Assembly: GCF_030272615.1 (NCBI RefSeq)
Contig: NW_026729309.1
Span: forward strand, 43,278-107,277
Reading direction: 5' to 3'
Origin: Cryptomeria japonica
Lineage: Eukaryota > Streptophyta > Pinopsida > Cupressales > Cupressaceae
Length of the DNA: 64,000 nucleotides
Positions 32,551-45,900 of the stretch are shown piece by piece. The translations under genes were made by a program, and so were the position numbers. The notes under the pieces are model-generated. The model had not been told where the DNA came from and did not search any database. It was given only the letters and a program-made list of their open reading frames with translations. Each line of letters begins with the position of its first letter. Within the stretch, counting starts at the first letter, position 1.

Positions 32551-35500
32551 CAATTTTGATGCAGATTGTGCTCTTGGAACCCTGTTTTAGAAATTGTGGC
32601 TCAAAAGCTCAAGTTTTGGATCATCAAAATCAGTATTTTGTGGCACAACAAGGTTTCAAGATGGAAGTCCCGATTCTAGAGTCAATAGTGTCAAAATCTG
32701 ATTTTGGCGCACATCGTGTTCTTAGAACCTCATTTCGAAGCTTGTAACTCGAAAGCCCCAGTTTTTGAGCATCAAAATTAGTGTTTTGAGGCACAACAAG
32801 GTTTCAAGATGCAAGACCCGATTCAAGAGTCAGTAGCATCAAAATTTAATTTTGATGCAAATTATGCTCTTAGAACCCTGTTTTAAAAATTGTTCCTCAA
32901 AAGCTCTAGTTAGAACCTCATTTCGGAGCGTGTGGCTCGAAAGTTTCAGTTACAAGACATCAAAATCAATGTTTAAAGGCAGAACAAGGTTTCGAGACAC
33001 AAGTCTCGATTCTCAAGCTGATAGCATAAAAACATGATTTTGACAAACATCGTGTTTTTAGAACCTCATTTCGGAGGTTGGGCCTCAAAACCCTCGTTTT
33101 CGGAGCTTGTGCGTTCAAAGCCTTGATTTTGGAAAATCAAAATCAATGTTTTGAGGGACAACAAAGTTTTAAGAAGCAATTCACTATTCCGGAGCCTGTA
33201 GCATGAAAATGAAATTTTGACGCACATCATTCTCTTAGAAGCTCATTTCGGAGCTTGTGCCTTGAAAGACCCAGTTTTGGAGCATCAAAATCAATGTTTG
33301 GAGGCACAACAAGGTTTCAAGATGCAAGTCCCAATTCTAGAGTCAATAGCGTCAAAATAGTATTTTGGCGCATATCGTGCTCTTAGAACCTCATTTCGAA
33401 GCTTGTGCCTTGAAAGCCCCGGTTTTGGAGAATCAAAATCAGTGTTTTGAGGCACAACAAGGTTTGAAGATGCAAGCCCCGATTCTAGAGCCCGTAGCAT
33501 CAAAATTCAATTTTGATGCACATTGTGCTCTTAGAAACCTGTTTTAGAAATTGTGCCTCAAAAGCAACAGTTTTGGAGCATCAAAATTGGTGTTTGGACA
33601 CACAACAAGGTTTGAAGATGCAAGTCCAGATTCTCGAGCCGGTAGTGTCAAAATTTGATTTTGACGCACATCGCGCTCTTAGACCCTTGTTTTGGAGCTT
33701 ATGCCTCAAAATCTTCAGTTTCGAAGCATCAAAATTGGTGTATGGAGGCATAACAAGTTTTCAAGATGCAAGTCCCTATTCCAAAGCCTATAGTGTCGAA
33801 ACATGATTTTGATACACATCGTGCTCTTAGAACCTCATTTTGGAGCGTGTGGCTGGAAAGCTCCGGTTTTGAAAGATCAAAATCAATGTTTAAAGGCACA
33901 ACAAGTTTTCAAGACACAAGTCCCGATTCTCAAGCTGATAGTGTAAAAACACTATTTTGACAAACATGGTGTTCTTAGAACCTCATTTCTTAGGTTGTGC
34001 CTCAAAAGCCTCATTTTTGGAGCATAAAAATTAGTGTTTAGAGGCACAACAAGGTTTCAAGACACAAGTCCCAATTCTAGAGTCGGTAGCGTCAAAACGC
34101 AATTTTGATGTACATCATGCTCTTAGAACCTCATTTGGGGGCTTATGCATTGAAAGCCTTGATTTTGGAAGATGAAAATAAATGTTTTAAGCCACAACAA
34201 GGTTTCAAGAAGCAAGTCCCTATTCTGGAGCCTGTAGCGTAAAAATTCCATTTTGACGCACATCATTCTCTTAGAAGCTCATTTCAAAGCTTGTGCCTCG
34301 AAAGACCTAGTTTTGGAGCTTCAAAAATCTGATTTTGGACCATATCGTGATATTTGAACCTGATTTTGAAGCTTTTGCCTCAGAAGCCCCTATTTTAGAG
34401 CATCAAAATCATTGTTTTGAGGGACAACAAGGTTTCAAGATCTAAGCCCTGAATCTAGAGCTAGTAGCATCAAAATTCAATTTTGATGCACTTTGAGTTC
34501 TTAGAACCCCGTTTTAGAAATTGTGCCTCAAAAGCCCCAATTTTGGGGCATCAAAATCGATGTTTGGAGGCACAACAAGATTTCAAGATGCAAGTCCTGA
34601 TTTTGGAGCCGGTAGAGTCAAAATTTGATTTGGACGCACATCGTGCTCTTAGAACCTTGTTTTAGAACTTATGCATCAAAATCTTTGGTTTCGTATCATC
34701 AAAATTGGTGTTTGGAGGCACAATAAGCTTTCAAGACGCAAGTCCCTATTCTGGAGCCTGCAGTGTCAAAACATGATTTTGATGCACATCGTGCTCTTAG
34801 AACCTCGTTTCAGAGCGTGTGGCTTCAAAGCTCAAGTTTCAAAACATCGAAATCAATGTTTAAAGGCACAACAAGGTTTCAAAACACAAGTCCCGATTCT
34901 CAACCTGATAGCATCAAAATCTGATTTTGGCACACATCGTGCTCTCAGAATCTCATTTCAGAGCTTTTGCCTCGAAAGCCCTAGTTTCAAAGCATCAAAA
35001 TCAGTGGTTTGACGCACAATGAAGTTTCAAGATGCAAGCCTCGATTCTAGAGCCAGTATCATCAAAATTCAATTTTGATGCACATTGTGCTCTTAGAACC
35101 TTGTTTTAGAAATTGTACCTTAAAAGCCCCAGTTTTGGAGCATCAAAATTGATGTTTGGAGGCACAACAAGGTTTCAAGATGCAAATCCTGTTCTGGAAC
35201 CGGTAGCGTCAAAATTTGATTTTGACGCACATCATGCTCTTCGAACCTTGTTTTGGAGCTTATGCCTCAAAATCTTCGGTTTCAAAGCATTAAAATCAAT
35301 GTTTAAAGGGAAAACAAGGTTTCAAGACACAAGTCCTGATTCTCAAGCTGATAGCGTCAAAACATGATTTTGACAAACATGGTGTTCTTAGAACCTCATT
35401 TCAGAGGTCATGCCTCAAAAGCCTCATTTTTGGAGCATAAAAATTACTGTTTGGAGGCACAAAGAGGTTTCAAGACACAAGTCCAATTCCATAGTCGATA

Positions 35501-35968
35501 GCGTCAAAACACAATTTTGATGTATATCGTGCTTTTAGAACCTCATTACGGAGCTTGTGCCTTGAAAGCCCTGATTTTGGAAGATCAAAATCAATGTTTT
35601 GAGGCACAACAAGGTTTCAAGAAGCAAGTCCCAATTCAAAATTCGTGTTTGCAGGCACAACAAACTTTCAAGACACAAGTCCCTATTACGGAGCATGTAG
35701 TGTCAAAATGTGATTTTGATGCATCAAAACACGATTTTGACAAACATGGTGTTCTAAGAAACGCATTTCGGAAGTTGTGCCTCAAAAGCCTCATTTTTGG
35801 AGCATAAAAATTAGTGTTTGGAGGCACAACAAGGTTTCAAGACATGAGTCCCAATTTCAGAGCTTGTGCCTTGAAAGCCCTGATTTTGGAAATCAAAATC
35901 AATGTTTTGGGGCACAACAAGGTTTGAAGAAGCAAGTCCCTATTCCGGAGCCTATAGCGTCAAAATTC
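32551..35968 (+). repeat. Monomer map, right arm part 2
   Basis: Monomer starts: G32552 (becomes E), F about 32700, G32848 (breaks into B), C about 33037 (joins D), E about 33214, F about 33361, G33509, A about 33657, B about 33804, C about 33952, D about 34102, E about 34250 (cut at about 80 bp), F scrap, G34479, A about 34627, B about 34775, F about 34920, G about 35069, A about 35217 (becomes B), C about 35366, D35513 (joins an A tail), B about 35711 (about 15 bp), C about 35727, D about 35850. F33361 to E34250 is a near-complete heptamer. Confidence 0.84.
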
Positions 35969-38482
35969 CATTTTGATGCACATCATTCTTTTAGAAGCTC
36001 ATTTTGGAGCTTGTGCCTCGAAATACTCAGTTTTGGAGCATCAAAATCAATGTTTGGAGTCACAACATTATTTCAAGATGCAATTCCTGATTCTAGAGTC
36101 AATAGCGTCAAAATCTGATTTTAGCGCACATCGTTCTCTTAAAACCTCATTTCGAAGCTTCTTCCTCGAAAGACCAAGTTTCGGAGCATCAAAATCAATG
36201 TTTTGAGGCACAACAAAATTTCAAGATGCAAGCCTCGATTCTAGAGCTCATAGCATCAAATTCAATTTTGATGCACATTGTGCTCTTAGAACCCTATTTT
36301 AGAAATTGTGCCTCAAAAGCCCTAGTTTTGGATCATGAAAATCGATGTCTGGAGGCACAACAAGGTTTCAAGATGCAAGTCCTAATTCTGGAGCCGGTAG
36401 CGCCAAAATTTTATTTTGATGCACATCATGCTCTTAGAACCTTGTTTTGGAAATTATACCTCAAAATCTTCAGTTTTGAATCATCAAAATTGGTCTTTGG
36501 AGGCACAACAAGCTTTCAAGATGCAAGTCCCTATTACGGAACCTATAATTTCAAAACGTGGTTTTGATGCACATCGTGCTCTTAGAACCTCCTTTCGGAG
36601 CATGTGGCTTGGAAGATCTAGTTTCAAAACATCAAAATCAATGTTTAAAGGCACAATAAGGTTTCAAGACACAAGTCCCAATTCCAGAGTCGGTAGCGTC
36701 AAAACGCAATTTTGATGTACATCGTGCTCTTAGAACTTGATTTAGGAGCTTGTGTCTCAAAAGCCCTAGTTTTGGAACTTCAAAACCGATGTTTGGAGGC
36801 ATAACATGCTTCAAGATGCAAGTCCTGATTCTGGAGCCGCTAGCATCCAAATTTGATTTTCACACACATCATGCTCTTAGAACCTTGTTTTGGAGCTTAT
36901 GCCCCAAAATCTTCGGTTTCAAAGTATCAAAATTGGTGTTTGGAGGCACAACGATCTTTCAAGATGCAAGATCCTATTCCAGAGCCTGTAGTGTCAAAAC
37001 ATGATTTTGATGCAAGTCGTGCTCTTAGAACCTCGTTTCGAAGCATGTGGCTCGAAAGCTCCAGTTCCAAAACATCAAAATAAATGTTTAAAGGTACAAT
37101 AAGGTTTCAAGACACATGTCCAGATTCTCAAGCTGATAGCATCAAAACACAATTTTGACAAACATGGTGTTCTTAGAACCTCATTTCGGAGCTTGTGCCT
37201 TGAAAGCCCTGATTTTGGAACATCAAAATCAATGTTTTGAGGTACAACAAGGTTTCAAGAAGCAAGTCCCTATTCCGGAGCCTGTAGCGTCAAAATTCCA
37301 TTTTGACGTGCATCATTCTCTTACAAGTTCATTCCGGAGCTTGTGCCTCAAAAGACCCAATTTTGGAGCATCAAAATCAATGTTTGAAGGCACAACGAGG
37401 TTTCAAGATGCAAGTCCCAAGTCTAGAGTCAATAGCGTCAAAATCTGATTTTGGCGCCCATCGTGCTCTTAGAAAATAATTTCGAAGCTTGTGCCTCGAA
37501 AGCCCTGGTTTCAGAGCATCAAAATCAGTGTTTTGAGGCACAACAAGGTTTCAAGATCCAAGTATTGATTTTGGAGCTAGTAGAGTCAAAATTTGATTTT
37601 GATGTAGATCGTGCTCTTGGAACCTTGTTTTGGAGCTTATGCCTCAAAATCTTTTGTTTCAAAGCATCGAAATTGGTGTGTGGAGGCACAACAAGCTGTC
37701 AAGACGCAAGTCCCTATTCCGGAGCCTGTAGTGTGAAAACGTGATTTTGATGCACTTTGTTCTCTTAGAACCTCATTTCAGAGAGTGTGGCTCGAAAGCT
37801 CCAGTGTCAAAACATCAAAACTAGTGTTTGGAGGCACAGCAAGCTTTCAACATGCAAGTCCCTATTCCAGAGCCTGTAGTGTCAAAATGTGATTTTGATG
37901 CACATCGTGCTCTTAGAACCTCATTTCGGAGCGTGTGGCTCGAAAGCTCAAGTTTCAAAACATCAAAATCAATGTTTGAATGAACAACAAGTTTTCACGA
38001 AACAAGTCCCAATTCTCAAGCTGATGGCGTCAAAACATGATTTTGACAAACATGGTGTTCTTAGAACCTCATTTCAAAGGTTGTGCCTCAAAAGACTCAT
38101 TTTTGGAGCATAAAAATTAGAGTTGGGAGGCACAACAATATCTAAAGACACAAGTCCCATTTCCAGAGTGGGTAATATCAAAACGTAATTTTGGGTAATT
38201 ATGATGGTCTTAGAACCTCATTTCGGAGCTCGTGCCTTGAAAGCCCTGATTTTTGAACATCAAAATCAATGTTTTCGGGCACAATGAGGTTTCAAGAAGC
38301 AAGTCCCTATTCCGGAGCCTGTAGCATCAAAATTCAATTTTGATGCACATCATTCTCTTAGAACCTCATTTCGAAGCTTGTGCCTCGAAATCCCCAGTTT
38401 TAGAGCATCAAAACCAGTGTTTTGAGGCACAACAAGGTTTCAAGATGCAAGCCCCAATTCTAGAGCCAGTAGCATCAAAATT
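35969..38482 (+). repeat. Monomer map, right arm part 3
   Basis: Monomer starts: E35969, F about 36117, G about 36264, A36412, B about 36561 (joins C tail), D about 36709 (becomes G), A36855, B about 37003, C/D hybrid 37151, E about 37300, F37447 (joins G tail), A about 37595, B about 37743 (becomes A tail at CATCAAAACTAGTG), B37891, C about 38040, D about 38187, E/F hybrid about 38335. The B-B doublet with its A-tail graft recurs at 40.45 and 58.5 kb. Confidence 0.84.
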
Positions 38483-41400
38483 CAATTTTGATGCACATTG
38501 TGCTCTTTGAACCCTGTTTTAGAAATTGTGCCTCAAAAGCCCAAGTTTTGGAGCATCAAAATTGATGTTTGGAGGCAACAAGGTTTCAAGATACAAGTCC
38601 TGACTTTGGAGCCGGTAGCGTCAAAATTAGATTTTGATGCACATCATGCTCTTGGAACCTTGTTGTGAAGCTTATGCCTCATAATCTTCAGTTTCGAAGC
38701 ATCAAAATTGGTGTGTGGAGGCACAACAAGCTTTCAAGATGCAAGTCCCTATTCCGGAGACTGTAGTATCAAAACATGATTTTGATGCACATTGTGCTCT
38801 TAGAACCTTGTTTCGGAGCATATGGCTCGAAAGCTCCAGTTTCAAAACATCAAAATCAATGTTTAAAGGCAAAACAAGGTTTCAAGTCACAAGTCCTCAT
38901 TCTCAAGCTAATAGCGTCAAACCACGATTTTGACAAACATGCTATTCTTAGAACCTCATTTCGGAGGTTGTGTCTCAAAAGCCTCATTTTTGGAGCATAA
39001 AAATTAGTGTTCGAAGGCACAACAATGCTTGAAGACACAAGTCCCAATTCCATAGTCGGTAGCGTCATAATGCAATTTTGATGTACATCGTACTCTTAGA
39101 ACCTCATTTCGGAGCTTTTGCCTTGAAAGCCCTAATTTTGGAACATCAAAATCAGTGTTTGGAGGCACAACAAGGTTTCAAGAAGCAAGTCCCTATTCCG
39201 GAGCCTGTAGTGTCAAAATGGAAATTTGACGCACAACATTCTCTTTGAAGCTCATTTCAGAGCTTGTGTCTCGAAATAGCCAGTTTTGGAGCATCAAAAT
39301 CAATGTTTGGAGACACAACAGGGTTTCAAGATGCAAGTCCCAATTCTAGAGTCAATAGCGTTGAATTCTGATTTTGGCGCACATCGTGCTATTAGAGTCA
39401 ATAACGTTAAAATCTGATTTTGACGTTAATATCAGTGTTTTGAGGCACAACAAGGTTTCAAAATGCAAGCCCCGATTCTACAGCCAGTAGCATTAAAATT
39501 TAATTTTGATGCAAATTGTGCTCTTAGAACCTTGTTTTAGAAATTGTGCCTCAAAAGCCCTAGTTTTGGAGCATCAAAACCGGTTTTGGAGCTTCGAAAC
39601 CAATGTTTGGAGGCATAACAAGGTTTCAAGATACAAATCATGATTCTAGAGACGGTAGCATCCAAATTTGATTTTGACACACATCGTGCTCTTAGAACCT
39701 TCTTTTGGAGCTTATGCCTCAAAATCTTTGGTTTCAAAGCATCAAAATTGGTGTTTGGAGGCACAACAATCTTTCAAGACGCAAGTCCCTATTCCGGAGC
39801 CTATAGTGTCAAAACGTGATTTTGATGCAAGTCATGCTCTTAGAACCTTGTTTCCGAGCGTGTGGCTTGAAAGCTCCAATTTTAAAACATCAAAATCTAT
39901 GTTTAAAGGTAAAATAAGGTTTCAAGACACATGTCCAGATTCTCAAGCTAATAGCATCAAAACACGAGCCCCTATTCTAGAGCCTGTAGCGTCAAAATTC
40001 CATTTTGACTCGCATCATTCTCTTAGAAGTTCATTTCGGAGCTTGTGCCTCGAAACACCCATTTTTGGAGCATCAAAATCAATGTTTGAAGGCTCAACAA
40101 GGTTTCAAAATGCATGTCCCGATTCTAGAGTCAATAGCGTCAAAATCTGATTTTAGCGCCCATTGTGCTCTTAGAACATCATTTCGAAGCTTGTGCCTCT
40201 TGAAAGCCCCGGTTTCGGAGCATCAAAATCAGTCTTTTGAGGCACAACAAGGTTTCAAGATGCAAGTACTAATTTTGGAGCCGGTAGTGTCAAAATTTGA
40301 TTTTGATGCAGAGCGTGCTCTTGGAACCTTGTTTGGAGCTTATGCCTCAAAATCTTCGGTTTCGAAGCATTGAAATTGGTGTGTGGAGGTACAACAAGCT
40401 GTCAAGACGCAAGTCTCTATTCCGGAGCTTGTAGTGTGAAAACATGAATTTGATGCACCTCATTTCAGAGAGTGTGGCTCGAAAGCTCCAGTGTCAAAAC
40501 ATCAAAACTGGTGTTTGGAGGCACAACAAGCTTTCAAGATGCGAGTCCCTATTCCGGAGCCTGTAGTGTCAAAACATGATTTTGATGCACATCATTCTCT
40601 TAGAACCTCATTTCGGAGTGTGTGGCTTGAAAGCTCAAGTTTCAAAACATCAAAATCAATGTTTAAAGGAACAACAAGTTTTCACGAAACAAGTCCCGAT
40701 TCTCAAGTTGATGGCGTCAAAACATGATTTTGACAAACATGGTGTTCTTAGAACCTCGTTTCGGATGGTGTGCCTCAAAAGCCTCATTTTTGGAGCATAA
40801 AAATTAGAGTTTGGAGGCACAACAATATTTCAAGACACAAGTCCCAATTCCAAAGTGGGTAGTTTCAAAACGCAATTTTGATGTACATCGTGGTCTTAGA
40901 ACCTCATTTCGGAGCTCGTGCCTTGAAAGCCCTAATTTTGGAACATCAAAATCAATGTTTTCAGGCGAAATAAGGTTTCAAGAAGCAAGTTCCAGATGCC
41001 TCAAAAGCCCCAGTTTTGAAGAATCAAAATCGATGTTTGGAGGCACAACAAGGTTTCAAGATGCAAGTTCTGATTCTGGAGTTGGTAGTGCCAAAATTTG
41101 ATTTTGACGCACATCATACGTGCTCTTAGAACCTTGTTTTGGAAATTATACCTCAAATTCTTCAGTTTTGAATCATCAAAATTGGTGTTTGGAGGCACAA
41201 GCAGCTTTCAAGAGGCAAGTCCCTATTACGAAACCTGTAATGTCAAAATGTGGTTTTGATGCACATCGTGCTCTTAGAACCTCATTTCGGAGCATGTGGC
41301 TTGGAAGCTCTAGTTTCAAAACATCAAAATTAATTTTTAAAGGCACAATAAGGTTTCAAGACACAAGTCCCAATTCTCAAGCTGATAGCGTCGAAACATG

Positions 41401-41955
41401 ATTTTGAAAAACATGGTGTTCTCAGAACCTCATTTTGGATGTTCTGCCTCAAAAGCACAACAAGGTTTCAAGAAGCAAGTCCCTATTCGGGAGCTTGTAG
41501 CGTCAAAATTCCATTTTGAAAAACATCATTCTTTTAGAAGTTCATTTCAGAGCTTGTGCCTTGAAAGACCCAGTTTTGGAGCATCAAAATCAATGTGTTG
41601 AGGCACAACAACGTTTGAAGATGTAAGTGTCAATTCTAGAGTCAATAGCGTGAAAATCTGATTTTGGTGCACATCGTGCTCTTAGAACCTCATTCCAAAG
41701 CTTGTGCCTCGAAATCCCCGATTTCGGAGCATCAAAATCTATGTTTTGAGGTAGAACAAGGTTTCAAGATGCAAGCACCGATTCTAGAGCGAGTAGCATC
41801 AAAATTCAATTTTGATGCAAATTGTGCTCTTAGAACCCTGTTTTAGAAATTGTGCCTCAAAAGCCCCAATTTTGGAGCATCAAAGTTGATGTTTGGAGGC
41901 ACAACAAGGTTTCAAGATGCAAGTCCTAATTTTGGAGCCGGTAGCATCAAAATTT
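38483..41955 (+). repeat. Monomer map, right arm part 4
   Basis: Monomer starts: G about 38483, A about 38632, B38778, C about 38926, D about 39074, E about 39222, F-prime about 39370, G-prime about 39505, A39670, B about 39818 (joins D tail at ACACGAGCCCCT), E40001, F about 40149 (joins G tail), A about 40297, B scrap about 40446 with A-tail graft, B40578, C about 40727, D about 40875 (joins G), A about 41100, B about 41252, C about 41400 (joins D), E about 41511, F about 41660, G about 41808. The 38.5-40.8 kb part is duplicated at 56.65-58.8 kb. Confidence 0.85.
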
Positions 41956-42980
41956 GATTTTGATGCACATCGTGCTCTTAGAACGTTGTTTTGGAGCTTA
42001 TGCCTCAAAATCTTCAATTTTGAAGTATCAAAATTGGTGTCTAGAGGCACAACAAGCTTTCAAGATGCAAGTCCCTATTCTAGAGCCTATAGTGTGAAAA
42101 CATGATTTTGATGCACATCGTGCCCTTAGAACCTCATTTTGGAGCGTGTGGCTCGAAAGCTCCAGTTTCCAAACATCAAAAGAAATGTTTTAAGGCACAA
42201 CAAGGTTTCAAGACACGAGTCCCGATTCTCAAGCTGATACCGTCGAAACATGATTTTTACAAACATAGTGTTCTTAGATCCACATTTCAGAGGTTGTGCT
42301 TCAAAAGGCACATTTTTTGAGGATAAAAATTAGTGTTTGGCGGCACAAGAAGGCTTCAAGACACAAGTCCCAATTCCAGAGTCAAAAATGTCAAAACGCA
42401 ATTTTCAAGTACATCGTGCTTTTAGAACCTCATTTCGGAGCTTGTGCCTTGAAAGGCCTGATTTTGGAACATCAAAATCAATGTTTTGGGGCACAATAAG
42501 GTTTCAAGAAGCAAGTCCCTATTCCAGAGCCTGTAGCATAAAAATTCAATTTTAACGCACATCATTCTCTTAGAAGCTCATTTCGGACCTTTTTCCTCGA
42601 AAGATCGAGTTTTGGAGCATCAAAATCAATATTTCGAGGCACAACAAGGTTTCAAGATGCAAGTATCGATTCTAGAGTCAATTGAGTCAAAATCCGATTT
42701 TGCCGTACATCGTGCTCTCAGAACCTCATTTTGCAGCTTTTGCCTCGAAAGCCCTGATTTTGGAGCATCAAAATCAGTTTTTTGAGGCACAACAAGGTTT
42801 CAAGATGTAAGCCTCGATTCTAGAGCCAGTAGCATCAAAATTCAATATTGATGAACATTGTGCTCCTACAACCCTGTTTTAGAAATTGCCCCAGTTTTGG
42901 AGCATCAAAATCGATGTTTGGAGGCACAACAACGTTTCAAGATGCAAGTACTGATTCTGGAGGCAGTAGCGTCAAAATTT
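41956..42980 (+). repeat. Intact plus-orientation heptamer A-G
   Basis: Monomer starts A41956, B42104, C42252, D42400, E42548, F42696, G42844 are at exactly 148-bp steps. G is 137 bp because of an 11-bp loss (TTGTGCCTCAA replaced around GAAATTGCCCCAG), so the heptamer is 1,025 bp. The next A starts at 42,981. It is the best plus-strand reference for the HOR. Confidence 0.93.
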
Positions 42981-45900
42981 TATTTTGACGCACATCGTGC
43001 TTATAGAACCTTGTTTTGGAGATTATGCCTCAAAATCTTTGGTTTTGAAGCATTGAAATTGGTGTTTCTGCACAACAAGCTTTCCAGATGCAAGTCCCTA
43101 TTCCAGAGCCTGTAGTGTCAAAACGTGATTTCGATGCACATCGTGCATGCTCCTAGAACCTCATTTCGGAGCGTGTGGCTCAAAAGCTCCAGTTTAAAAA
43201 CATAAAAATCAATGTTTAAAGGCACAACAAGGTTTCAAGACACATGTCTCGATTCTCGAGCTGATGGCGTCAAAATATAATTTTGAAAAACATGGTGTTC
43301 TTAGAATCTCATTTTGGAACATAAAAATTAGTGTATGGAGGCATAAAGAGGTTTCAAGACACGAGTCGCATTTCCAAAGTCGATACCATCAAAACGCAAT
43401 TTTGATGAACATCGTGCTCTTAGAACCTCATTTCGGAGCTTGTGCCTTGAAATCCCTGATTTTGGAACATCAAAATCAATGTTTTGAGGCACGAAAAGGT
43501 TTCAAGAAGCAAGTTCCTATTTTGGATGCACATCATTCTCTTAAAAGCTCATTTCAGAGTTTGTGCCTCGAAAGACCCAGTTTTGGAGCATCAAAATCAA
43601 TGTTTAGAGGCACAACAAGGTTTCAAGATGCAATTCCCGATTCTAGAGTCAATAGTGTTAAAATCTGATTTTGGCGCACATCATGGTCTTAGAATCTCAT
43701 TTCGAAGCTTGTGCCTCGAAATCCCCTATTTCGGAGCATCAAATCAGTGTTTTGAGGCACAACAAGGTTTCAAGATCCAAGCCCCGATTCTAGAGCCAAT
43801 AGCATCAAAATTCAATTTTGATGCACATTGTTCACTTAGAACCCTGGTTTAGAAATTTTGCCTCAAAAGCCTTAGTTTTGGAACACATCGTGCTTAGAGA
43901 ACCTTGTTTTGGAGCTTATCCATCAAAATTTTTGGTTTCAAAGCATCGAAATTGGTGTTTGGAGGCACAACAAGCTTTCAAGATGCAAGTCCCTATTCCA
44001 GAGCTTGTAGTGTCAAAACGTGATTTTGATGGAAATCGTGCTCTTAGAACATCATTTCGAAGCATGTGGCTTGAAAGTTGCGGTTTCAAGATTTCAAGAT
44101 GCAAGCCCCGATTCTAGAGTCAATAGCATCAAAATCTGAATTTGGCACACATCGTGCTCTTAGAAGCTCATTTCGAAACTTGTGCCTCAAAATTCACGGT
44201 TTCAAAGCATCAAAATCAGTGTTTGGAGGCACAACAAGGTTTCAAGATGCAAGCCCTAATTCTAGAGCCAGTACCATCAAAATTCATTTTGATGCACATT
44301 GTGCTATGAGAACCCTGTTTTAGAAATTGTGCCTCAAAAGCCCTAGTTTTGGATCATTAAAATCGATGTTTGGAGGCACAACAAGGTTTCAAGATGCAAG
44401 TCCTGATTCTTGAGCCGGTAGCGTCAAAAATTGATTTTGATGTACATCGTTCTCTTAGAACATTGTTTTGGAGCTTATGCCTCAAAATCTTCAATTTTGA
44501 AACATCGAAATTGGTATTTGGATGTACAACAAGCTTTCAAAATGCAAGTCCCTATTCCAGAGCCTGTAGTGTCAAAACGTGATTTTGAAGCACATCGTGC
44601 TCTTAGAACCTTGTTTCGGAGTGTGTGGCTCGTAAGCTATAGTTTCAAAACATCAAAATCAATGTTTAAAAGCACAACAAGGCAAGACACAAGTCCCGAT
44701 ACTCAAGCTCATAGCGTCAAAACATGATTTTGACAAACATGGTGTTCTTAGAACCTCATTTCGAAGGTCGTCCCTCAAAAGCCTTTTTTTTGGAGGATAA
44801 AAATTAGTGCTTGGAGGCAGAACAAGGTTTCAAGACACAAGTCCCAATTTGACAATCGGTAGCATCAAAATACAATTTTGATGTACATCATGCTCTTAGA
44901 ACCTCATTTCAGAGATTTTGCCTTGAAAGCCCTGATTTTGGTACATCAAAATCAATGTTTTGAGGCACAACAAGGTTTCAAGAAGCAAGTCCCTATTCCG
45001 GAGCCTGTAACGTCAAAATTCTATTTTGATGCACATCATTCTCTTAGAGGCTCATTTTGGAGCATCAAAATCAATGTTTGGAGGCACAACAACGTTTCAA
45101 GATGCAAGTCCCGATTCTAGAGTCAAAAGTGTCAAAATCTGATTTTGGTGCACATACACTCTTAGAACCTCATGTTGAACCTTGTGCTTCGAAAGCCCTG
45201 ATTTCGAAGCATCAAAATCAGTTTTTTGAGGTACAACAAGGTTTCAACATGCACGCCCCGAATCTAGAGCTAGTAGCATCAAAATTCAATTTTGATGCAC
45301 ATTGTGCTCTTAGAACCCTGTTTTAGAAATTGTGCCTTAAAAGCCCCAGTTTTGGAGCATCAAAATCGATGTTTGGAGGCAAAACAAGGATTCAAGATGC
45401 AAGTCCTGATTCTGGAGCCGATGGCGTCAAAATTTGATTTTGACGCACATCGTGCTCTTAGAACCTTGTTTTGGAGCTTATGCCTTCAAAATTGGTGTTT
45501 GGAGGCACAACATGCTTTCAAGATGCAAGTCCCTATTCCCGAGCCTGTAGTGTCAAAACATGATTTTGATGCACATCATGCTGTTAGAACCTCATTTCAA
45601 AGCATGTGGGTCGAAAGCTCCAGTTTCAAAACATTAAAATCAATGTTTAAAGGCGCAACAAGGTTTCAAGACACAATTCCCAATTCTCAAGCTGACAGCG
45701 TCAAAACATAATTTTGACAAACATGGTGTTCTTAGAACTTGATTTAGGAGGTTGTTCCGTGAAAGGCTCATTTTTGATGTACATCGTGCTCTTAGAACCT
45801 CATTTCGGAGCTTGTGGCTTGAAAGAACCAGTTTTAGAGCATCAAAATCAATGTTCGGAGGCAAAACATTGTTTCAAGATGCAAGTCCAGATTCTAGAGC

